Part shown: one piece after another, positions 1 to 7,159 of the stretch
Position numbering within the stretch: position 1 is the first letter of the stretch
How the letters are laid out: the number at the start of each line of letters is the position of its first letter
Assembly (NCBI GenBank): GCA_963816775.1
Contig: CAWFLX010000044.1
Location: 32,485-96,484, forward strand
Source of the DNA: JAFAXD01 sp963816775
Lineage (GTDB): Bacteria > Pseudomonadota > Alphaproteobacteria > Rhizobiales > Xanthobacteraceae
DNA: 64,000 nucleotides
Reading direction: 5' to 3'
The notes under the pieces: generated by a model
What the model was told of the DNA's origin: nothing
The model's input: the letters and a program-made list of their open reading frames with translations, nothing else
The model's database searches: none
Translations under genes and position numbers: made by a program

Positions 1-771
1 GTCGTGCCGCGTCGTGAAGATTTCGAGCTCGTGTTCACCGTTCGGCGTGGTTGCCGGGTCGAGTCCAAACCGGACCAGCAGACCCTCCGAGCGTCCGATC
101 CAGTTCTTCTGCATCAGCCGCACTTTGTCGGGCCAGCGCTCCAGGTGATCGAGCGCGTCCAACAAATCTTGCGCAAAATCGGTGATCTTAAAGAACCACT
201 GGGTGAGTTCGCGTTGCTCGACGATCGCGCCCGAGCGCCAGCCGCGGCCATCGATCACCTGCTCGTTGGCGAGCACGGTCTGATCGACCGGATCCCAGTT
301 CACTTTCGACTTCTTGCGTTCCACGAGACCAGCGCGCAGAAAGTCGAGAAACATCTTTTGTTGATGTTTGTAATAGGCTGGGTCACAGGTCGCGATCTCG
401 CGGCGCCAATCGAGCGATAGGCCCATCGATTTGAGCTGCGCCTTCATGGCGGCGATGTTGTCGTAGGTCCATGCCTTGGGGTGAACCTTACGTTCCATCG
501 CGGCGTTTTCGGCCGGCATGCCGAACGCATCCCACCCCATGGGATGCAGCACGTTGAAGCCCTTTGCGCGCTTGTAGCGGGCAACCACGTCGCCCATCGT
601 GTAATTGCGCACGTGCCCCATGTGGATGCGGCCGGATGGGTAAGGGAACATCTCGAGCACGTAGTAGCGCGGGCGCGGATCATCGTTGCGGGTCGCGAAG
701 ATGCCCCGCTCGTCCCACACCTTTTGCCAATGGGCCTCGGCCTCGCGGGCGTTGTATCGTTCAGTCGTCAT
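1..771 (-). CDS. leuS: Leucyl-tRNA synthetase, N-terminal part (cut by window edge)
   Basis: Cytoplasmic class I aminoacyl-tRNA synthetase that charges tRNA-Leu. The 257 codons visible start MTTERYNAREAEAHW and continue in one open frame to the window edge, so about two thirds of the protein lies outside. The class I HIGH signature appears as HMGH at residues 50-53, inside YPSGRIHMGHVRNYT, typical of LeuS. Later segments (PKAWTYDNIAAMKAQLKSMG, then KVNWDPVDQTVLANEQV and WFFKITDFAQDLL) match the catalytic core and the approach to the CP1 editing domain. The ATG at 769-771 is the natural family start. A CTAG palindrome sits directly upstream, in the region that should hold the promoter. Confidence 0.95.
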   Translation of the reverse strand, partial: MTTERYNAREAEAHWQKVWDERGIFATRNDDPRPRYYVLEMFPYPSGRIHMGHVRNYTMGDVVARYKRAKGFNVLHPMGWDAFGMPAENAAMERKVHPKAWTYDNIAAMKAQLKSMGLSLDWRREIATCDPAYYKHQQKMFLDFLRAGLVERKKSKVNWDPVDQTVLANEQVIDGRGWRSGAIVEQRELTQWFFKITDFAQDLLDALDHLERWPDKVRLMQKNWIGRSEGLLVRFGLDPATTPNGEHELEIFTTRHD

Positions 772-788
772 GGATGCGATGTTTTCAC

Positions 789-812
789 GCGTTCGGAAGC
801 AAGGGACACTAG
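789..812. repeat. Right-half remnant of a CTAG palindrome (GGGACACTAG type)
   Basis: The sequence ends GGGACACTAG and matches the right arm of the complete copy at 8813-8888, with a few bases missing in the TTCGGAA arm. It is followed by the 13-nt spacer CGACTCTATGATT and then by the full palindrome at 826-903, the same arrangement as at 8813-8978. It looks like the surviving half of a paired repeat. Confidence 0.6.
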
Positions 813-825
813 CGACTCTATGATT

Positions 826-903
826 CTAGTGTGGCTTTGGATTTGACGTTCCTACGAAGGGCTTGCCGCGATGCTGGTAGGAACGTCAAATCCGCCACAC
901 TAG
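826..903. repeat. CTAG-bounded palindromic repeat (copy 1)
   Basis: A 78-bp inverted repeat starting CTAGTGTGG and ending CCACACTAG. The long arms are GGATTTGACGTTCCTAC and its complement around a central loop of about 20 nt. Closely related copies lie at 6635 (half), 8813, 8901, 15679, 23109 and 47083. It encodes no protein and lies between leuS and the DUF2171 gene. The ends fit a small non-autonomous element or REP-like unit; which of the two is not decidable here. Confidence 0.8.
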
Positions 904-1004
904 GGCATCAAAAAAGTCGCCTGGTCAACGCAGCAGGCGGCCGGCGCGGCGCGGAACCTCTAAGCGCAGTAAATCGTTGCCTCCAGGTAGAATGGAGGTG
1001 CAAC

Positions 1005-1241
1005 ATGTTCAAAAGCCTAGACATTCAGGATCATATGGAAGTTGTCGGCTCAGACGACAAGCATGTTGGCACGGTCGATCACATGGAGGGCGTCGATCGC
1101 ATCCTGCTGACCAAGGACGACCCGACGGCGGGCGGCAAGCATCACATCATCGCAATCGACTGGGTGGATTACGTCGATAGCAAGATTCACCTCAACAAAT
1201 CATGCGGAACCGCGATGAAGGAGTGGCAGACCGCGGCCTGA
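1005..1241 (+). CDS. DUF2171 family small protein
   Basis: A 78-residue protein starting MFKSLDIQDHMEVVGSDD with a good ribosome-binding site (GGAGGTG, 995-1001). The pattern HMEVVGSDDKHVGTVDHMEG followed by HHIIAIDWVDYVDSKIHL matches DUF2171, a small beta-rich domain resembling a PRC barrel and common in Rhizobiales. Its function is unknown; such proteins are sometimes stress-induced, but nothing here shows that. It stands alone, convergent with the MFS gene. Upstream in-frame starts exist, but they lack a ribosome-binding site and extend into the repeat. Confidence 0.8.
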   Translation: MFKSLDIQDHMEVVGSDDKHVGTVDHMEGVDRILLTKDDPTAGGKHHIIAIDWVDYVDSKIHLNKSCGTAMKEWQTAA

Positions 1242-1260
1242 TGCGAAGAGCGTTAACGGA

Positions 1261-2487
1261 TCAGGCCGGGTCCGGCTGCCGCTCGAGGTGAACCGCTGGC
1301 GAACGCAGGATGACGGCGGCCTGAAGCAGAAAGCCGAGCGCCGCGAGGGCAAGGCAGGCGGGCGCCCCAAGGAGCCCGCCAACCAATGCGCCGATCGCGG
1401 CGCCGAGCGGACGTGCCCCGTAGGCGAGGCTGTTGATCGCCGAAACGCGACCGAGCAGATCGCGCGGGGTCACGGTCTGGCGCAAGGTGGTCGTGCTCAC
1501 GACCCAGAGGATCGGACCAGCGCCCATCAAGAAGAAGCTCAGTGCGGCCAGCAGTCCCGACGGGATCGCAACCGTCAGCAGCATGGTGAATGCCGCAACG
1601 ACTCCACAGATCGGGCCGATCGCCACAACGGTGCCAAGGCGCAGCCCGCGCATGATTCGCGCTGCAAACACGGCGCCTCCGATCATGCCAACCCCGAACG
1701 CCGCCAACGTCACGCCCACGCCGGTTGCGGATAGCTGCAGCGTATGGATCGCGTACGGCACATAGATCGCCTGGATCACGAACAATGCCGTGTTGAAAAT
1801 GAACTGCGTCAGAAAGATCGGCCGCAGCAACGGATGACGCAGGACGAACGCGGCGCCTTCGCGTACTTCGACGAGCGGATGACGCGGCGAACCGATCGAG
1901 GCATTGGGTTCGTTGATGCCGGCGAGGAGAATCACTGCGCTCGCCGACAACAAGGCCGCGACCGCGAACGCCAAGCCGCCGCCGATCCAGCCGACCAGCG
2001 CACCGCCCAGTGCCGGTCCGGCCGCAAACGCGGTCGTGCGGGCAAGCTCGATCCGGCCGTTGGCAACCGGCAGTGCATCGGGTTCGACGAGTGCCGGCAC
2101 GAGCGCCGGCGCCGCGACGCTGAATGCAACGGTGCCGCACGCGCCGATGAAGCCGAGCACCGCAAGCAGCAGCAAGTTCAACCCGCCCAGCGTCACCAAT
2201 GCCAGAATGACCAGCAGGGAGACGACCCGCAGCACCTCGGCACGCGACATCAGGCGCGCGCGGGGCATGCGGTCCGCCCACACGCCGGCCGGAATCGAGA
2301 ACAGCAGGAACGGCAGCGTCTGGGCGGTCTGCAGCACACCGGTCGCGGCTTCGCCGGCGCCGAGCGTGAGCACAGCGACGAGCGGAGCTGCGGCGAGCCC
2401 GATCTGCTCCGCCAGTTGGGCTGCCAGGTTGGACCACGCCAGGCGCTGAAACGCCGACGGCAGCGAACTCTTCGAGTGCTTGCGCAT
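1261..2487 (-). CDS. MFS transporter, EntS/drug-exporter type
   Basis: A 408-residue inner-membrane protein with about 12 hydrophobic segments, starting MRKHSKSSLPSAFQRLAWSN. The loop VWADRMPRARLMSRAEVLR (about residues 69-87) is the MFS motif between helices 2 and 3, and the overall pattern resembles the DHA3/EntS branch (TALQTLPFLLFSIPAG-like second helix). It probably exports a small molecule by proton antiport; the substrate cannot be read from sequence. Single gene, convergent with the DUF2171 gene and divergent from ada, so it might be co-regulated with ada from the shared 260-bp region. Confidence 0.8.
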   Translation of the reverse strand: MRKHSKSSLPSAFQRLAWSNLAAQLAEQIGLAAAPLVAVLTLGAGEAATGVLQTAQTLPFLLFSIPAGVWADRMPRARLMSRAEVLRVVSLLVILALVTLGGLNLLLLAVLGFIGACGTVAFSVAAPALVPALVEPDALPVANGRIELARTTAFAAGPALGGALVGWIGGGLAFAVAALLSASAVILLAGINEPNASIGSPRHPLVEVREGAAFVLRHPLLRPIFLTQFIFNTALFVIQAIYVPYAIHTLQLSATGVGVTLAAFGVGMIGGAVFAARIMRGLRLGTVVAIGPICGVVAAFTMLLTVAIPSGLLAALSFFLMGAGPILWVVSTTTLRQTVTPRDLLGRVSAINSLAYGARPLGAAIGALVGGLLGAPACLALAALGFLLQAAVILRSPAVHLERQPDPA

Positions 2488-2651
2488 GGGACACCTATCG
2501 GTTCACGAGATCGCGATATGGCGCGCCATCACGCAGCCGGCACTCCGGCCGTTGCGGTCGAATTCGAATCGTGGGTGGCGAGGACGAGCGGTATGATCCG
2601 GGGGGCCGATGCGGGAATCGGGTCGCGGTCAGGCCGGTAAGCGCCTATCTG

Positions 2652-2664
2652 AATTTGGCAGCAA
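2652..2664 (+). promoter_or_regulatory. Candidate Ada box (AAT-N6-GCAA) upstream of ada
   Basis: AAT at 2652-2654, six bases TTGGCA, then GCAA at 2661-2664 fit the A-box/B-box pattern known for methylated Ada in E. coli. It lies 87 nt before the ada start codon, suitable for autoregulation. Only seven positions are fixed, so a chance match in this 260-bp region is possible (a few per cent). Confidence 0.35.
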
Positions 2665-2750
2665 GGAGCGGAGTGCTTGCGCCGCTGCCCGCCCTAAATT
2701 GCCCGACAGGAGACGGAAGCGACGCCGTCCCCCCTTAAAGGAGGAACGCA

Positions 2751-3836
2751 ATGTTGTCTCCAGCAACACAGGCCAGCAAACGTCCGGTCGGCTTCCTGAG
2801 CGACGAAGCGCGCTGGGAAGCGGTGCGGCGGCGCGACCCTGCGGCCGCCGGCGCGTTCTACTATTCGGTCCGCACCACCGGCGTCTATTGCCGGCCGTCA
2901 TGCGCCGCCCGATTGGCACGACGTGAGAACGTCGATTTCCACCTCACCTGCGCGGACGCGGAGCGCGCGGGCTTTCGGCCGTGCAAGCGATGTCGTCCCA
3001 ACGAAGCCGGCTTGGCGGAGCGTCACGCCGCGGCGGTGGCGAAGGCCTGCGCGCTGATCGATGAGGCGGACGAGATGCCAAGCCTCGATGCGCTGGCCGA
3101 TGCGGTTGGCTCAAGCCGCTACCATTTCCACCGCGTGTTCAAGGCGGTCACTGGCGTGACCCCGAAAGCCTACGCCGATGCGCGCCGCGGTGAGCGCGTG
3201 CGCCAGGAACTGGGGCGCAGCGAGACGGTGACGCAGGCGATTTATGGCGCCGGGTTCAACTCCAACGGCCGCTTCTATGCGACATCCGACAGCCTCCTCG
3301 GCATGACGCCGACGCAGTACCGCACCGGCGGGAACGGCAACGTGATCCGCTTCGCGGTCGGCGAGTGCTCGCTCGGTTCGATCCTGGTGGCGGCGACCGA
3401 CAAGGGCGTATGTGCGATCGAGTTCGGCGACGACCCCGACGCGTTGGTGCACGCCCTGCAGGATCGCTTTCCGCAAGCGCAGCTCGTGGGCGGCGACCAC
3501 ACATTCGAACAACTGGTCGCCAAGGTCGTCGGCTTTGTCGAGGCGCCGGTGCAAGGGCTCGATCTGCCGCTCGATATCCGCGGAACTGCATTCCAGAAAC
3601 GCGTGTGGAACGCGATCCGCGACATCCCGGCGGGCGCGACCGCGAGTTACGCCGAGCTCGCCCGGCGCATCGGTCGCCCCAGTGCAAGCCGCGCAGTGGC
3701 CCAGGCTTGCGCCTCCAACACGCTTGCGGTCGCAATCCCCTGCCACCGCGTGGTACGGCGCGATGGCGGGCTGTCCGGGTATCGTTGGGGCGTTGAGCGC
3801 AAGGAAGCCTTGCTGACGCGGGAGACGGCCGCGTGA
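2751..3836 (+). CDS. ada: Bifunctional DNA repair methyltransferase / activator Ada
   Basis: A 361-residue cytoplasmic protein that removes methyl groups from DNA and, once methylated, activates its own regulon. N-terminal zinc/methyl-acceptor domain: cysteines 47, 51, 78 and 81 in VYCRPSCAAR and FRPCKRCRPN; Cys47 corresponds to the methylphosphotriester acceptor. An AraC-type helix-turn-helix follows (about residues 88-190). The C-terminal O6-methylguanine methyltransferase domain has the active site IPCHRVV with Cys331. All four zinc cysteines and both acceptors are intact, and length matches E. coli Ada (354). A strong ribosome-binding site AAAGGAGG lies 7 nt before the ATG. The next gene overlaps the stop codon by 4 nt, so the two form an operon. 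Confidence 0.96.
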   Translation: MLSPATQASKRPVGFLSDEARWEAVRRRDPAAAGAFYYSVRTTGVYCRPSCAARLARRENVDFHLTCADAERAGFRPCKRCRPNEAGLAERHAAAVAKACALIDEADEMPSLDALADAVGSSRYHFHRVFKAVTGVTPKAYADARRGERVRQELGRSETVTQAIYGAGFNSNGRFYATSDSLLGMTPTQYRTGGNGNVIRFAVGECSLGSILVAATDKGVCAIEFGDDPDALVHALQDRFPQAQLVGGDHTFEQLVAKVVGFVEAPVQGLDLPLDIRGTAFQKRVWNAIRDIPAGATASYAELARRIGRPSASRAVAQACASNTLAVAIPCHRVVRRDGGLSGYRWGVERKEALLTRETAA

Positions 3837-4589
3837 CGGCGCCATCCCTGGCACGGCGCGCCGGATCCTCGCCGGCGCCGATCGCCATCGCCGAACGCGT
3901 TGCTACGCTCGATTGGGCGGCGATTTCTGCGCGTCTCGACGCGTCAGGTTGCGCGACGACCGGCGCCGTTGCTGGCGCCTGCGGAATGCGCCGCGCTCGC
4001 GCAAACCTACGATGCCGACGCTCACTTTCGCAACCGGGTGGTGATGGCGCGCCACGGCTTCGGGAGCGGCGAGTACAAATACTTCAGCTACCCGCTGCCC
4101 GATATTGTGGCGGAGTTGCGCGAGGCGCTCTATCCGCGGCTCGCCGAGATCGCGGATCGCTGGAACGAGGCGATGGATGTCGACGTGCGCTATCCGCGCG
4201 TCCACGCCGACTATCTGAAACGCTGCCATCGCGGCGGACAGACAAAACCGACACCGCTGCTGCTGCGCTACGACGCGGACGATTACAATTGTCTGCACCA
4301 GGATCTTTATGGAGAGCTCGTGTTCCCGCTGCAGGTCACTGTGCTGCTTGCTCGGCCAGGCGCCGATTTTACCGGCGGAGAGTTCGTGTTGACCGAACAG
4401 CGGCCGCGCATGCAGTCACGCGCCGAGGTCGTGCAACTCGTGTATGGCGAGGCGGTGATCTTCCCGGTGCATCATCGTCCGGTGCGCGGCACGCGCGGGA
4501 TCTACCGGGTCAATATGCGGCACGGCGTGAGCCGCGTACGTTCTGGCCGCCGGCACACGCTGGGCGTCATTTTCCATGATGCGAAATGA
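3833..4589 (+). pseudogene. 2OG-Fe(II) oxygenase coupled to ada, one frameshift
   Basis: The GTG start (3833) overlaps the ada stop, so translation is coupled. The first frame reads to ...DASGCATTG and the homologous continuation PLLAPAECAALAQTYD is found one base further on. Skipping one base near 3965 (GGC-G-CCG) restores a continuous protein of about 251 residues ending ...TLGVIFHDAK. The core carries HQD as the iron-binding HxD in LHQDLYGELVFPLQ, and HHRPVRGTRGIYRVN with the distal His and the 2-oxoglutarate-binding Arg. Family members are small prolyl-hydroxylase-like dioxygenases, often found next to ada; a role in alkylation repair is inferred from context. The extra base may be a true mutation or a sequencing error, since the rest shows no decay. 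Confidence 0.75.
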
Positions 4590-4624
4590 ACCGGTGACCG
4601 TTTGGGTGTACTATTTTTCACCCG

Positions 4625-5314
4625 ATGACCGACGCTGCCGCCACCGTCCTTGAAACGCCGCTCGCCAAGGTGCGTCGCGAGATTGCGGACGCCTGTGCGG
4701 ATGCCAAGCGCGATCCCGCGTCAGTGACGCTCGTTGCGGTGTCAAAGACGTTCGATGCCGAGGCGGTCGAGCCGGTGCTGATCGAAGGCCAACGCGTCTT
4801 CGGAGAAAACCGGGTGCAGGAAGCGCGCGCCAAGTGGCCGGCGCTGCGCGCCGGCTATCCCAACGTCGAACTGCATCTGATTGGCCCGCTGCAATCAAAC
4901 AAGGCAAAGGAAGCCGTGCAGTTCTTTGACGCCATCCACGCGGTCGATCGGCCCAGCCTCTGCGAGGCACTGGCCAAGGAGATCAAGAAGCAGGCGCGTG
5001 CCCCGCTCCTCTTTGTCGAAATCAACACGGGCGCTGAGCCGCAGAAAGCTGGCGTTCTCCCGGAAGCTGCGGACGACTTCCTCAAGACCTGTCGCGAGAC
5101 TTATGGGCTCATGATTGCAGGCCTGATGTGCATCCCTCCCCTTAATGAAGCGCCCGCACCGCATTTCGCGCTCACAGCCAAGATCGCGGCGCGCAACGGG
5201 CTGAGCCTCCTCTCGATGGGCATGACCGCCGATTTCCCGGTCGCGATCCGCTTCGGCGCGACCCATGTCCGTATTGGGACTGCGATTTTCGGGTCGCGAC
5301 CAAGCCAAGTTTAG
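4625..5314 (+). CDS. yggS: YggS/PLPBP family pyridoxal-phosphate homeostasis protein
   Basis: A 229-residue cytoplasmic protein with the alanine-racemase-like N-terminal barrel fold of the YggS family, which binds PLP without known enzyme activity and helps control vitamin B6 and amino-acid pools. The PLP lysine is Lys41 in LVAVSKTF; further hallmarks are FGENRVQEA, ELHLIGPLQSNK, FVEINTG and the C-terminal SMGMTADFPVAIRFGATHVRIGTAIFG. Length is normal. It follows the oxygenase gene by 35 nt on the same strand and converges with the L,D-transpeptidase gene. Confidence 0.93.
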   Translation: MTDAAATVLETPLAKVRREIADACADAKRDPASVTLVAVSKTFDAEAVEPVLIEGQRVFGENRVQEARAKWPALRAGYPNVELHLIGPLQSNKAKEAVQFFDAIHAVDRPSLCEALAKEIKKQARAPLLFVEINTGAEPQKAGVLPEAADDFLKTCRETYGLMIAGLMCIPPLNEAPAPHFALTAKIAARNGLSLLSMGMTADFPVAIRFGATHVRIGTAIFGSRPSQV

Positions 5315-5322
5315 CAACTTAA

Positions 5323-5871
5323 CTACTGAATCATGATTCGCGTCTTGGGGCCGACCTGCGACAGGAGCCACGACAATCGCTTGCGCTCAAGCGCCACACA
5401 ACCTGCGGTCGAGCCGAACCCCGGCCGGGCGACATGGATGAAGACCGCGCTGCCCCGCCCGGCCACCCGGGGGCGGGTGTTGTGGTCGAGCTCGATGATC
5501 AGGTCGTAAAGATTATCCGTGCGCCAAAGCCGATCGCCGGGCTCGTGCGGGGTACGCTCAACTGCACGATTGTACCGACGGTCGCCCGGGTCCTCGATCC
5601 ACGCGTCGTTGCGCCCGATCCGCCTCACCGGCAGCCGCGTACGTGGATGAGGCAGCCGGTCGGCACGCCACCACAGGCGCACCAGGCGAAACGAGCCTCG
5701 CGGCGTCGCTCCGTCGCCTTCTCGCTTGTTGGCCGCGATCCCGGAGCGGCCGAGTGCCACGGGAATCCGTAGCGACCCAATCGCCAGCCAGCCGCGTGTC
5801 CGCGCGCCTGGCCGGCTCGCCACCCGAATCACCGCGATCTGGCCTAGAATGCTGCGTTGTCGTGAACCCAT
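5323..5871 (-). CDS. L,D-transpeptidase (YkuD) family protein
   Basis: From the ATG at 5871 the protein has 182 residues (MGSRQRSILGQIAVIRV). A longer reading from 5958 would run into the response-regulator gene, so the shorter start is chosen. The YkuD-type pattern is visible: GNDAWIEDP, then LYDLIIELDHN, then the catalytic stretch FIHVARPGFGSTAGCVALE with His and Cys. The usual SHGC is STAGC, as in the YkuD branch typical of Rhizobiales. These enzymes make or edit 3-3 peptidoglycan links or attach lipoproteins in the periplasm. No clear signal peptide is visible, which is usual for this branch. Confidence 0.82.
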   Translation of the reverse strand: MGSRQRSILGQIAVIRVASRPGARTRGWLAIGSLRIPVALGRSGIAANKREGDGATPRGSFRLVRLWWRADRLPHPRTRLPVRRIGRNDAWIEDPGDRRYNRAVERTPHEPGDRLWRTDNLYDLIIELDHNTRPRVAGRGSAVFIHVARPGFGSTAGCVALERKRLSWLLSQVGPKTRIMIQ

Positions 5872-5950
5872 CTTGCTCGTATCGCGTTCATCACCAACTT
5901 GCTCTTTTGCCCCTGCATGGTCTATTGCCCGCTGAACCGCCCGAGGCAAC

Positions 5951-6637
5951 ATGCCCAATACACGAACGATCCTGATTGTTGACGACGACGCGGAATTGCG
6001 TGACGCACTGGTCGAGCAGCTCTCCCTGCACGAGGAATTTCACGCGGTTGCGGTCGACACCGGCACCAAGGGGGTGCAGTCGGCCAAGACCGGTCAGATC
6101 GACCTCGTGATCATGGATGTTGAACTGCCCGACATTGATGGGCGCGAAGCGGTACGCATTCTGCGCAAGAACGGCTTCAAGTCGCCGATCATCATGTTGA
6201 CGGGTCACAACACCGATTCCGATACAATTCTTGGCCTGGAATCCGGCGCCAACGACTACGTGCCCAAACCATTCCGGTTCGCCGTGCTGCTGGCCCGCAT
6301 TCGCGCGCAGCTGCGTCAGCACGAGGCGAGCGAAGATGCGGTGTTTGCAATCGGGCCCTACACGTTCCGGCCAAGCTCAAAGCTGCTGGTCAATCCGGCC
6401 GGCAACAAGGTGCGCTTGACCGAAAAGGAAACCGCGATCCTGCGCTATCTCTATCGGGCCGGGCAGAAGCCGGTGGCGCGCGACGTGCTGTTGCAGGAAG
6501 TGTGGGGCTACAACTCCGGAGTGACCACGCACACCCTGGAAACTCATATTTATCGCTTGCGCCAGAAAGTGGAGAAGGACGCCGCCAACCCCGCAATCCT
6601 GGTGACCGATGCCGGCGGTTACAAGCTGGTGCCGTAG
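5951..6637 (+). CDS. OmpR/PhoB-family response regulator
   Basis: A 228-residue DNA-binding response regulator. Receiver domain (residues about 5-118): acidic pocket DDD at 11-13, phospho-acceptor Asp56 in LVIMDVELPD, Thr84 in MLTGH and Lys106 in VPKPF. The C-terminal winged helix (about 130-228) has the typical ETHIYRLRQKVE and GYKLVP end. No histidine kinase lies nearby, so it is an orphan in this window. Its TAG stop codon is the outer end of a CTAG repeat (half copy 6635-6675). The start lies opposite the L,D-transpeptidase start; the two genes share an 80-bp divergent promoter region. Confidence 0.93.
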   Translation: MPNTRTILIVDDDAELRDALVEQLSLHEEFHAVAVDTGTKGVQSAKTGQIDLVIMDVELPDIDGREAVRILRKNGFKSPIIMLTGHNTDSDTILGLESGANDYVPKPFRFAVLLARIRAQLRQHEASEDAVFAIGPYTFRPSSKLLVNPAGNKVRLTEKETAILRYLYRAGQKPVARDVLLQEVWGYNSGVTTHTLETHIYRLRQKVEKDAANPAILVTDAGGYKLVP

Positions 6638-6675
6638 TGTGGCGGATTTGACGTTGCTACCAACATCGCAGCGGG
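6635..6675. repeat. CTAG palindrome, half copy supplying a stop codon
   Basis: Reads TAGTGTGGCGGATTTGACG and continues to about 6675, matching the outer half of the copy at 826-903 (reverse complement of its right arm). The inner half is absent. The first three bases are the stop codon of the response regulator. Confidence 0.7.
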
Positions 6676-6682
6676 GCCGTGG

Positions 6683-7150
6683 GTGTCCATCGAGGACGAT
6701 GTCGCATTCCTAGAGCAAGTGCCGACGTTGGCGGTGCTCGGCCGGCCGGCGTTGCGCATTCTGGCGATCGGGGCGGAAAGCAGACATATTGCGGCCGGCG
6801 AGATCCTGTTTCGCGCAGGTGACCGGGCCGATGCAGGCTTTGTGATTCAGCAAGGGTCGCTCAGTCTGCGAATCGGAGAACACGACGGCGTCCACCAGAC
6901 CGCCGTTGCCACCCGCGGCATGCTGGTCAGCGAATTTGCGCTGTTTACCGACGCGGCCCGCACCGTAACGGCGATTGCTCTCACTCCCGCGACGGTGATG
7001 CGAATTCCACGCACTCTTTTCTTGCGAATGCTCGAAGGGCTTCCGGACGCCGCGAACCAGCTGCGCGCTCACATGGCATCACGCCTCGATCGAACGGCGC
7101 GTGACATCGTCGGCATGCGCGACGCCTTCACGGGCGAGCCTGACGCCTAG
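6683..7150 (+). CDS. Cyclic-nucleotide-binding (Crp-like sensor) domain protein
   Basis: A 155-residue protein consisting of one cNMP-binding beta-roll: ESRHIAAGEILFRAGDRADAGFVIQQGSLSL, then LVSEFALFTDAARTVTAIALTPATVMRIPRTLFLRML. No helix-turn-helix follows, so it is a sensor or adaptor rather than a Crp-type regulator. The best start is GTG at 6683; no strong ribosome-binding site is seen because the half repeat occupies the upstream 40 nt. The classical cAMP-contact Arg-Ser pair is not obvious, so ligand binding is uncertain. It follows the response regulator on the same strand and may be co-transcribed. Confidence 0.8.
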   Translation: MSIEDDVAFLEQVPTLAVLGRPALRILAIGAESRHIAAGEILFRAGDRADAGFVIQQGSLSLRIGEHDGVHQTAVATRGMLVSEFALFTDAARTVTAIALTPATVMRIPRTLFLRMLEGLPDAANQLRAHMASRLDRTARDIVGMRDAFTGEPDA

Positions 7151-7159
7151 GCTCGTCCT

